Assembly: GCA_013398955.1 (NCBI GenBank)
Contig: VWPU01003192.1
Location: 744,001 to 808,000, forward strand
DNA: 64,000 nt
From: Callaeas wilsoni
Taxonomy: Eukaryota > Chordata > Aves > Passeriformes > Callaeidae
Direction: 5' to 3'
The notes below the pieces were generated by a model. The model saw only the letters and a list, made by a program, of their open reading frames with translations. It searched no databases and had not been told where the DNA came from. The position numbers and the translations under genes are program-made. Below, piece after piece: positions 41,501-53,500 of this stretch (positions are counted from its first letter, which is position 1; every line of letters starts with the position of its first letter).

Positions 41501-44500
41501 CTGTGGTGTGTTTTCATTTCTCTGCATATTGATTCCCACTGAAACTGAATGCTGAGCTGATCTATTCTTAAATATTTTCGGTTGCTTTCACTGCTGTGTT
41601 AATTTTTCTGTTGCATTGTTTACTCTCTTTGAAAGACTTTAAATATGGTGACTCCGACGCTGCGCGTTGAAGACTGCAGCATCGCGCTTTTGCCGCGAAA
41701 CCATGAAAAGAATCGCTGTATGGATGTGCTGCCTCCAGACAGATGCCTGCCTTTCCTCATCACGATAGATGGGGAAAGCAGTAACTACATCAATGCTGCA
41801 CTGATGGATGTAAGTCTCCACCACATCATTAATAATAAAAAGGCAATAAGCAGCCCTCCAAACTGAGCTGTGCTAGAAAATGGAGTCAGCATAAGAAGAC
41901 CGAAAACCTTCTAGCTTGTTTTGTTTTCCAGAGGCATGGCACAAAATCTTTAAACTCCCAAGTACATTTAGGATCACACATATGTTATGTCACAGCCAAG
42001 GTTCCAAAGCCATGCTCAGAGAGCAATTCAGGGAGTTTTGATAAATTAAATCTGTCTGGATTTCTCCCTAGTGCTTGAATTTTTAACCATCTGGCCTAGG
42101 AAAACAAGAGTTACCTATTAAGAGATTGAGGCAGTTAAATAGAATGATAAGGTTTGCAGCAATATTTTGGTTCCCCTTGTTTATAATTTAAACAGTAATT
42201 AACAAAAAAAATAATTGTGTGTCAACACAAGATAGTACACAAGCCATTACTTCAGCCTTCCTGTTTATTTCTGTTTGAATGAATGGTTCCTCTTCATGTG
42301 TGTGTGAAGATTTTTTCCAAATGCATCTATGGCAATTCGAATCCTTGTAATGGAGTAACAGTAAAAAGACACTTAAACTGCCTTTACAGTCTGTAGATAT
42401 TTATAGCCTATTTTTGATGATTTACAGCTATAGTCATTACAGTTGTCAAACACATAAACAACAAGAAAACAGAGGTTAATAAGGAAGGAACACATTGTAA
42501 ATGGCCTTTTTAAAAAGTGAAGCTAGAGTAATAACAGTTTATTGCAGTTTTTTCATTTCTTTCCTTCCAGGTTCTCAAAGCCTTTTGCTAAAATAAGCCC
42601 AATTTCAAAACACTCCTGTGAATAGTAGGCAAATGTATCTTTGTGTTTATCTATGTAGAGAAACCGAGAACAGAAGTGTCTAGGTTCTCACAGTAGGTCA
42701 ATGACATTTCATATTAGAACAGAGCTTCCTTAATCTGCAATTTGCAACTGTGCCATTACATTGTCTTCTTTCCTGGAGAATTCAGTACTGTTTTGTTCTG
42801 TCAATTAAGTAATGCTCGGAAAGAGCAGGGCCTTAATACTTGCTTTGAAGGTGCTTCCCTTCTTCATTATTGAAACACTGAGCTAGACACAAAGCTATCT
42901 GGGAAAAAGGCTCCAAGCGAGGAGGTGGTTCGGGTTGCTTTCCACCTGAAGCATGTTAGCCAGGCTTCTTCAGTATCCCTGCACTGATGGACAAGAGCAG
43001 ACATTTGTCCATCCCTCTAAATATTCAATCTCCAGCAAGCAAGATGAAGTGTTTCCCCCTCTCCCCTTGCATCAGTTGAGGTGCTGTGGAATCACCGCAT
43101 GTAAGCCTTCAGAGCTCACTTCAAGAAAAAGGGGTAGCAAGCATAATTTTCTTATGAGTTTGAGAATAGTTTTCCCAAAAAAACTTCTGAGGCTTCTAAT
43201 CGAGTGAGTAATGGAGACCTCTTTGGACATCTTTCATCTGCATGAAACTTCCAGCAAGGCAGGACCAGTAGGATAGGAAGTAGCTGCCTGATGTACCAGC
43301 AGCATCACTGCTGGTTGCCGGGTGCTGAAACAAAGAACTGAAGTTTTGCATGTCTACGTCTGTACCCAAAACACAGTAGATTCATTTTCTGTGGTCTCCT
43401 CAGTGACTGTCTCTGAAAGAATGATCAAAGAATCATAGAATACCCTGAGCTGGAAGGGAGCCACAAAGGTCACAGAATTACTAGGGCTGGAAGAGACCTC
43501 TGGAGATCATGGGGTCTGACCCCCCTGCTAAGGCAGGGTCACCCTGAGCAGGTGACACAGGAATGTGTCCAAGTGGGTTTTGAAGGTCTCCAGAGAGGGA
43601 GACTCTACAACCTCCTTGGGCAGCCTGTTCCAGTGCTCTGCCACCCTCAGTGTAAAGAAGTTCTTCCTCATGTTGAGGTTGGAACTTCTTGTGTTTTACC
43701 TTACGGCCATTGCTCCTTGCCCTGTTACTGGGCACCACCAAAAGGAGTCTGGCACCATCCTCTTGGCACCTGCCAAGGCAAAGTCCAAATCCTGGCCCTG
43801 CACAGGACAGCCCCAGGAGTCACACCATGTGCCTGCAATAGCCGATCCAATTGGATTTCTGTTGTGGTGCGAATGCTTCAGTTCATGGCATGTAGAGACT
43901 TCCCCGCTCTCCTTGATGAAGGCAATGGCACCCTCTCCCAACAATTGCCCCAGTATGGCCATGGTAGCTTTCAAGGCTCAGAAGGATGTAAATGAAAATG
44001 CTGGCTTGAGATCCACAATGGAAAAGTTCCAGCAAACAGCTCAGTCAATGACATACTCTGGTACTAAAAGAAACAAAGAGCGCTGAAATTTATCCCCTGG
44101 GTATCCTCGCTGCTGTCAGACAGACCAGAATTTCAACAATATTTCCAAAGAGTAACTAGATCTTTCCTTTCACAGGCATCATTCAAATTTAGAGCTAAAT
44201 GCAAACAGCCAAGATTAATCTGTCCATTAACAGCTCAAAACAAACTCGTTGCTCAAAATCTTGTAGGAGTTGCATTGGAAGCAAAAATCTCTGATGATTT
44301 TACTCTATGCCTGTGGCATGAAATACATTTTAGAAATATAACATCTGCAGAAGTTATATCCTGCCCAAATACAATTTATTAACTTTGAAGCATATAGGAT
44401 CTCAGGAAAGAGCTGAAAACAATATATTAATTTTATAGAAAATAGAAATAATGCTTTCCGTCCTGAAGTTTTGGGGCTATGACTGACATTCTGCTAAATG

Positions 44501-47500
44501 GATTTTTCTCTCTTAGCATTCTTCTCATCATCTTGTTACTTCTTTGCAGAGCTACAAGCAACCATCAGCTTTTATAGTTACGCAGCATCCCTTACCAAAT
44601 ACTGTCAAAGATTTCTGGAGACTGGTCCTAGACTATCACTGCACTTCAATAGTTATGTTGAATGATGTGGATCCTGCACAAGTAAGTCCAGAAAAATGCT
44701 TCATTCAAAAGAGGAGTGCTAGTGCCTCAGCATTTCAGAACAGCCTTAGGATGTAATTAGTTTTGTAAAAACAACATTAAATACTTAAACACTAAAACAT
44801 TGATTTGTAGCTTGCAGATATAAGAGGAATAAATCAGACCATCAGCAGCTTCTCCACCAGAATGTTAGTGCACACGCACATAAGTGCATGCACCTATAAT
44901 TTATTCTAAGAGAACATGTTTTGGGAAGAGCTGATAAAACCCAGAAATTGCAGTTGTAGAATTCTGACTCAAGTCTGAATTCTAATGGCTAAAATCATAA
45001 ACGGAAGCCAACAGCTATTCATTAGCCTGCCTGAAATGGGTCAATGACCTTGGTCTCCTTACCAGGGAATAGGTGTTCCCAGTGTGAAAATCTGTGTTGC
45101 GTGTTGCACAAAATGATGTCATCATTAGCAAGGAGATAGGAGCTAAGCTAGGAGAAAGGAACTAAAGATTGGAGTCTAAGCATCCTTTGGCAGAGAAGAG
45201 GGCAATGAAACGTGTAGGGGAATGTAATTACTTTACAAAAGAGTTGCACATGCTGTACATGTTGTTCAGGAAATTGGAAAACCGAACCTACTGGTTGGCA
45301 ATTTAATCACTAGGATTAATCACTAAGTGTCCCAGAGCCTGGCTCACAACTGCACGATTCCGAGTTCTTACAAAGATATAGTTTCCTTAGTTCCAACAAA
45401 CTGCACCAGCCCTCTACTTGATTAATGTGGTGGTAATCTGGGTTTTTAATATGTAAATATTTGTTAATTATTGGTTAAGAGCAATTGTAGCTTTTTAGAG
45501 CAGACTGCAGGTCATTTTTCTTTTTGAAATAATCAAGAATCTTTTTAGCTTTGTTCGGGATTGCATATACTCAAAAAGATGTTTCCTCTTCTTTTTAACA
45601 TGTAGAATTTGTTTTTAAAAGATACTGGTCTTCTTTTTGGTCTTTCAAAGGAACATGTCAGAATTCTATACACTGTTTTAAAGACTGAATTTCTGATTCT
45701 AAGCTCTGCGCTGTCTACAGGGAGGAAAAATAGAAATGAAAGACAAAACTTTTATTCATGAATCTAAGATTATTTTCTGAGTGAATAAGGAAAGACTCAA
45801 GGGAGTCAGACTGTTAGGGACTACTGAACAGAGTTTTTTTAATTTGTTGGCTGTGTTTTGAATTTACAATAGAGCATGGCTATTCCAACATTTATTAGCC
45901 TCACAGGATTTAAAAGCTATTGGGATATGCAGTTAATGCACCTGCCTCTGCAGTATGTTAAACCTTTTACCTCTTAATGCGAGTAACAATCTTTTCATTA
46001 GGAATAAATCTCAAAACCCTCCGAGCAAACAGAAGTGGAGAAAGGGCAAAGTTTATTAAAAACACACATTACATTCAGATTTATTAATAATTACTGTTAT
46101 GATTATTATTTATGTATATATGAAGTGTTTACAGTTCTATTTAGATATTACCATTTATGTGGATTGTTATGCTCTATTGGGAAATGAAATTCAACCCTTC
46201 ACAGTGACTCTGACTTGAAGAGAGTCGCTAGCATCACTTGCATGCAAAATATGCAGACTTAAATGCTTTTGGTTTCTTTAGAACTTGAAAATCTTAGCTT
46301 CCTAAAACAGCCCCAGCAAACAGCTCTGCTTATTATCATTTAAGCATTTTTCAGAGATCTGTTAGAACAGTATTCCTATGTATTTGAAAGATGTGTACTA
46401 AACTGTGCACATGTTAAATGATCTGAGCACTGGCATTTGCACCAGTTGTATGCATTGCATGTTGCTATCCTGTACACCAGCATATTTCATAATAAGAATT
46501 TGCGTAAGATTTAGACGGTATTTAGAAAGCAGTTGTCTCAGCAGACCAAATCATAGGGGGGGGTTAAAAAGAACAAGAATATATTTTCCTACTTAAAATT
46601 TCTGGGTTTAACTTGTTAAAGTGATCTCCTGCAAATCAGACCCTGTTTTCTTTTTTAATTGGTGTAGTAAATGATTATGTTTTCCTAAAATGTAGTCATC
46701 TCTAAACAGCTTTGTTGAGGACTAAGTATTATAAGAAATGCAAAACAACATCTGGAGTAAATGTGATTTGTCAGCTCAGCTCTGGATCACCAACAGCAAT
46801 GCAGCAGAATGAAGACCACAGCTGTTCTACTGAATGAAATAAAAAGTTCCAAATATGACATCAATGCTTCTGCAAGCAAACAAAATTTCAGGAGTTCGTA
46901 CTTAATTTTGGTGAATGCTTACAAAAGCTACATGCTCAAACTGCTCTAAATATCCCTGGCAAAAAAAAAAAATCATTAGGATTTTCATGGAAAAAAATGG
47001 ACAGGCAGATTCTAGCCTCAAAAACCTTTTTGCAAAGTGTTGATTTAATCTTTAAAGTATTAGCACAGATAGTAATTGGTTCCTGGATTAAGCCATTATC
47101 ATACTATTGGACACTAAAACCGTGCAAGATAATAGTAATTTTACTTTGTGATCTTTAGATACCTAGAAGTAATTTTTTCTGAGAACTGAAGAAAGCATAA
47201 TTAATTTTTCAGGTGTCACTAATAAGATGAAATTAAGCAGTTATTGAAAGTTTAAAGCCATGCTGATATTAGCCAATATCATTGGTCATGGGTGAAACAC
47301 ATGTGAAAGTTAAGACCTGAGTTTTGAGAATTGATCTACCCTTCCTAGTATAAATCACACGTTCTAATGCAGCTTGAATTATTAGCAACAATTCAGGGCA
47401 GTTGGAGATACCAGGCCTTTGGTCTTTAGCCTCCACTGTCTCCAAGATATGGCAATAATTGTTAGCCTCTCCCTGTCTTGTCATAATGTATTGTACAATT

Positions 47501-50500
47501 AACATTGAGTGTCAGAAGTGTTTTACTCCAAATACCAGACACTGGAAGTAGAGCAGCAAAAACCAGCATGTTAGGTACATGAAAAGGCCTTATGAAAGCA
47601 GAGTGCTCAAAATTGATCTTAGTTCATCATGTATTTTATAAAGATACGTTGTAAGAATTCCAGTAGTACATGTATGACAAATTAAAATACAGAGAAGTAT
47701 GTTGAGGCAGCTTGAAATCCGAGGTGATTTAACTGTTCTTTTTTTTGTCCATGGTCTTCTATAGCTCTGTCCTCAGTACTGGCCAGAAAATGGAGTCCAC
47801 CGGCATGGTCCTATTCAGGTGGAGTTCGTATCAGCTGACTTAGAAGAAGACATCATCAGCCGGATATTCCGAATTTATAATGCAGCCAGAGTAAGGATCT
47901 TATTTGCAAAACAGTTTTGTCTCAGTAGATTAGTTGAGTCTACTCAAATCAAAAATATGAAAGCTAAACTCACATAGAACCATTTTCATTTTTCAGCTTA
48001 TTTATTTGAAATCAATGGTGCAATACTGAGTCACACCACAATCAAGGAGGGAAAAAAAGCCTTCTATGTATAAGTAAAAAATATTTTAATGCATATCTCA
48101 AGTGTGTTAAATGCAAATGAAGTAAATGCAGTATTCCAAAAAATGCTGAAATCAGTGCTATTTACAATAGTTTGAAATTAGCCATCCTGCATATTTGTAT
48201 CCTGTGTCAGGGAAAGAAAGCTGTGCACCAATACTAGGCAAGTTTTTCAATAGCAGTCCCAGCCTCTTAGTGATGATCCCGTCCCACTAACCACACTTCA
48301 TAACATATGTAACCACTTCAGAGGGCCAAGTAGGTTGTTCTCATATCCAGCTTTTATGCTCCCGTAAAGTTGACAGAAGACTAAATGAGGCATGTCTTTT
48401 CAAGCTGAGTGGAAAAAAGATTCCACCACAGACCAGGTGTCTGTTCCAATCCAGGAAGCCTTTCCAATGGACTGGTATCAACCACCAAAAAGCTGTAGCT
48501 AGGAATAAGGAGCACTCCCTTCAGAAAAAATCAAGAACTTCCCTGAGACCTGCTAGCTCACAGGACAGTGAAAGACACCAAAAGCATGTTAGTATCCAAA
48601 CAGGGAAGCAGATTGTAAAGCTTCAAGATACTTCTTTGATACTGTGAAGGCCTGGCATTTGCAGTAAATGTGGCAATATAAAAAACCACAGCCTCCAGCA
48701 GTGTTAATGTAACCTTCAGCAGACACTGGGTCTGGCTGATCTGCTTTGGAAAGAGGGGCATCAGCTGAAAGAAACTGGACAGGAAATCAGTAGATTCCAA
48801 ATTTTGACATAAAGCACAAAAAACCAATGGAGATCATATCTAATGCTTTAGTTTATTCCCATATCGTGCTAATCGTACATCCTCTCTATTAACTCTTACT
48901 CTAGAGAATAAAATGTAATGTCAGCGTTTCTGTGTTGTTCATTTTTAGAGTGGCACTAAAATGCCCTCACTTTGCACAGAAGTGGCAAATTCTAGACTAC
49001 AAAACCAGTTTTCATGTGCATGTTTATTACGCCCTTTTCAAAGGACTGTAGTTTTCTGCCACTATCACTTGTTCTGTACTCCTTTTTTATTTTAAATCAC
49101 CATAAAGCAACTGTTCAGTAACATTTCACCAGAGGGGTTCTGACTGCTGCAGTAGAACACAATAAAATAAAATATAGTTAGATATTTTTTGTAAGCTAGA
49201 AACATCTGAGGGTTCCATTTGGTTTTTTTAATGTTTCCTGACTCACAATATCTTGAGAGGTTTTGACCTTTCTTGTTAAAAAAGGACATAAACACATAAA
49301 CATTCTTAAAAATAATGAAGCTTACATATGAAAACATTATATAATTAAAGTTGTGTTGCAGGTCTGTCTTTGCTACCAAGTTCCTCCTATCATATTAATT
49401 AATTATTTGCTTGATCATGTAGATGTACTATTGCTATATTTTAGCCTATTTGTATAGCACTCTGTTTAAAGATTTGTTCTGATAACTCCATTGGAAATTA
49501 AAAGTCATAAATCCTCAGGGGCAGTTGAAATCACGTTAGCAGTTTGTCAGCAATCATCTGCTTGAACAACTTCGCTCACTGATGCAAATATCTAAAATAT
49601 GTGCCAAAAAAATACTGTTACTTTTCCTGCTTTTGTCTGAATCTCTGCAGCCCCAGGACGGCTATCGGATGGTGCAGCAGTTCCAGTTCCTGGGATGGCC
49701 CATGTACAGGGACACTCCTGTTTCTAAACGCTCCTTCTTGAAGCTCATCCGTCAGGTGGATAAGTGGCAGGAGGAATACAATGGGGGCGAGGGACGCACA
49801 GTTGTGCATTGCTTGTAAGTACTGGAAACGGAAGAGAGAAATACGGGGATACTGTCGTAGAATTTGTGCCAGGCTTTAAAAGATTTGTGACGAGGTGAAG
49901 AGGCATCTGTCTAATCTGGAACCGAATAAATAATACAACTGCTCATTTAAAAGCTTTGAATGCAAGAGGAATTATGTAATTTTAATGTAGATTCATGAGT
50001 TTCCCCATTTGTCCTTTGTTAGGGCCCTATGAAAAGATGATGGGTTCGAGTTAACTCTGTTTTATATAAAAATGTCCAGTGACTCTTGCAAATGGGAAAG
50101 TTGCATATTTATTCACAGTACATCAAAAATGTGCCTTCAGAACAATGTACCTGTTATTTCTGCAGATAAGGACCATAGAAATAAGTAGTTTTGGAGGGGC
50201 GATTCATTTTCCAGACATAAAGCACAGGAGTAAAAGTGGTGTGATAGACCAGCTACCAGATGATCCTGTAATTGCCTTACCTTTCTGTAATAATGGTATA
50301 AATTTTTGTCCTCCTCTGACTTTGTGCTCCACTGATGCAGACTCTCATCCACTCTGCCACCATCCTTCTTTTGATACGGTTTAGTACTTGTATGTGCTTT
50401 TGCCCTCAGAAGTAGCTGATCTTTTGAGGCTGAGTCTTCAGCAGTTGAAGTTGTATTCCTCTTCCTCTAAACATCTGTTTTAAGATGTTGCCATTACGGA

Positions 50501-53500
50501 GAAGGGACCTGCCATGTTCAAAAGTTGAGACCCCATGTCAGAATGATGGAGGAGAATCTAAGAGTATATTAATAATTCCCACTATCACTGACCTTGAACA
50601 AGTCATTGCTCTTCAGTTTCCCCATCTGTAGTGTGGGGATAATAATACTTTCATCAAAGGAGCATTGTGCACTGTGATTAATTAATGTTTTGAGATCTTT
50701 AGCTGAAAAGACCCTTTTGAAGTGCAAATTACTGTTATCTCTGAGGTGGCTGATGATATTAAATAGTTGTACAACATCATACATGCGTCACTTCCAGGCA
50801 GTAAAGAAAGAAAAAGCTCTAATATAATCCTTTTAAATGACTTTATTTTAATTAAAATTCTCAAACAGTCCCACAATATCAGGCACTGTTTTGGCAGCAG
50901 AGAGCATTCTTTTCATAGTGCCTGGATGTGACAGATGTGCGACGTTGTATCTTCCTTTGAAAATCAACCATTTGCAAAGCTTGTTTGAAAGACCTGCTAC
51001 CTAACTAGTCTGCACTCTGGTAATTATTAAGGTTTATTATTTTCAGTGAAGCACAGCCTAAAGATTCTGATTAGAATAAATGTAGAAATAATGGGGTTTC
51101 CAGAAAGAAAGAGATTCTCTTGAAGATTAAAAATAACCAGGGATAAAGTATTATTAAATACTGTATTTGATCACATATATGAACATTTGTGCCTGGCTTC
51201 TTCGTTAGCAATTCGTTTTGGGTTCTCATCCTCTGATAGTGTGGGTGGAGGGGGAATACATCTGCCTTTAGAGGCAGTCCTTGCCAGGCAGCCAGCCTCT
51301 CTTCCTGCTGCCAGGAGCCGAGACCATCAGTCAGGGGAACATGGCAGCACCAGCCGATGCCATACCAAGTGCAGCCACCAGGACTCCCACAAATGAGACT
51401 TCTGGTGCTTTTGCAGTTCCTCCGAAATGCCTTTGCATCCAGGAGGAAAGCACCAGGATCTGGAATAAAAGAACTCAAAGATGCGCTTTCTCTGTGGCAT
51501 TTCCCGGCCTGATGCTCATTGCAGCCATGTGTGTTTACAATGCAAAGCAGTGTTGAACTGAAACTAAAAGTACTTTATCCTTATTTTAGCATCCACTTTG
51601 TGCTGTCTCCAGTGTTCACTGAAGGGTGGTGCAAAACTCAGCCATTCAATTCCCTCCAGGCTGTCAGCCTGCTGACTTCTGAATCACAGCTCTGAGATCT
51701 TTCAGCGTGCTAATTCCAATTAAAAATCATGTTTTGCCTAGAGTTCGGCAGCCTCTGGAGCCAGGAATGTTCTGTGGTTTCTCCCTGCTGGAACTCATGC
51801 CTTCTGGAGCCATCCCTGGTGCTGTACAAACTTGTGACACAGAGTCCATTGTAACCGAGCCATTTTATCACTTTCACTGCAGGAATGGAGGTGGCCGCAG
51901 TGGGACATTTTGTGCAATCAGTATTGTTTGTGAAATGCTTCGACATCAGAGGGCTGTTGACGTATTCCATGCTGTGAAGACACTGAGGAATAATAAGCCT
52001 AACATGGTGGACCTTCTGGTATGAGCTTTTTAACTGCACCATTAAATAGAAAATGTTCTTTTTCTCAGAAGACTCAGTAAGATTTCCAGGATTTGCAGTG
52101 GGAGTTGTTCACAAAGCAAGCAAGTCATTTTCAAAGGGGATAATGAAGTCACTTTACTTGTAAGAGTATTTTTACACTGCTTTCTTCCCAAGGAGACTTT
52201 GTCTCTGTTCGTTTGAATTTTTTAAGAGTTTTAAACTTTCAGATGAACATCCTTATTAATTTTCTTTTCTAGCAGGCTGAACCAAGTGGAGAGCAGCCCT
52301 TGCATGGTAGAAATAATAGTTATGTAAAATTAAATGCCAAATTTTCAAATTATATATTTTATAAATAGCTTAATCGCCTAATATTTATCAAAGCCATGAA
52401 TTTCAGTTTGACATCCAGAATATTGCATTTAATTATGGTTGCTCTATCTCATAGAAAGATTAAAGAAGTTCAGAAATGAAGGGCCATGTGCAATTATTTT
52501 CCTAGAGAGTGTTTCATGAGCTTTTTTCCTAAATGGAGAATTGCTGAAGTGCCAGCTGCTGTATCAGAAGAGCTGCAGAACAGCTTAAACCAGCAGGTTC
52601 TTACACTCCAGTGTGTAGTTTTCTACTTGGAGATGGGTATAGCGTGATACCCTGTTCTGAAGCCTGGGCTATAAAAGACACTGTTTTACAACATCCTGCT
52701 GCAGAGGTGGCTGCTTAAGAGGCAGCTGCATTTGATTTAATATCACAGGCAGGAGGAAGCAGCATCTGGGCACTTTCAGGGATGTTAACCCAATCTGAGC
52801 CAATTTTGCAAGCTCTAGTTAAACAAGTTGGGGTCATTTCAGCAACTTTTCTATAGCATGCCCGGGTGAGGCAGGAGACATCTCACTGAGCTGGTCCAGT
52901 CTCTTGTAATTTTAGGAGAGGACCCCCTCAGATAAGATGAGTGTGACACACACTGGAGAATAGGCAGAAAGAGCGAGGCTTTCACACACAGGTGAAGGCA
53001 GGTAGGGAGTGATATCCACCTCCCCTATGGATATCCCTCCCCCAGGGGTGGCTGTGCCTCCTCTCTCCTGCAGGAGAATGGCTCCCACAACATCTCCCAT
53101 CACAGTGCTCTCTCCTAGCCTGCCTGTGAAGTCCCAAACCCTCTCCTTGGCCCAGCTCTGGCCAGGCACATGGAAAAAAGCCAGATGTTGTCAGCTGTGC
53201 AAAGCAAGGGGGGAGTTCACGAGCAGCTCCACAGGGCTATGAGCCAGCAGTGTGAAACTGTGAGTCTTGTATCAGTGAGAAACTACCAAACTTCCACAGT
53301 GGTGGGAGGGAGCAGCTTGGTTGGCTTCTTTTCCTCTAGTTTATATTCTCAGGAGGAGAATCATCGTGCTGAGAACCATACATTTTTATTTCCTAGATAT
53401 TAAGAAAAATGTCCTACTACTTCATTCATGTAGTATAGTTTGGACAGGGATTTGGCAAGCCTGCTGTTCTCCGTTCTCCTAGAGCTTAAGTCCACAGAAT

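Larger units (their letters stand above)
41810..44549 (+). other. PTPRM intron (2,740 nt)
   Basis: Contains a nested pair of minus-strand CR1 fragments (43430-43838). The rest is unremarkable AT-rich intron. The acceptor is TCTTTGCAG. Confidence 0.88.

Noticed and set aside
43552..44086. Long open frames (147 and 173 codons, plus strand) as possible genes
   Set aside because: Their left part is the antisense strand of two CR1 fragments. The rest has no recognisable domain, and the frames start inside the repeat.
44682..44756. Exon i extended through its donor (24 more codons to a stop) as a truncated D2 isoform
   Set aside because: The GTAAGT donor is consensus and the extra residues match nothing. 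Read-through frames of this length are common by chance.
51707..51882. Alternative 5' extension of exon 51883 as a coding exon
   Set aside because: The spliced product from 49814 to 51883 restores the conserved HCLNGGGRSG in frame. The upstream open stretch has no family similarity.
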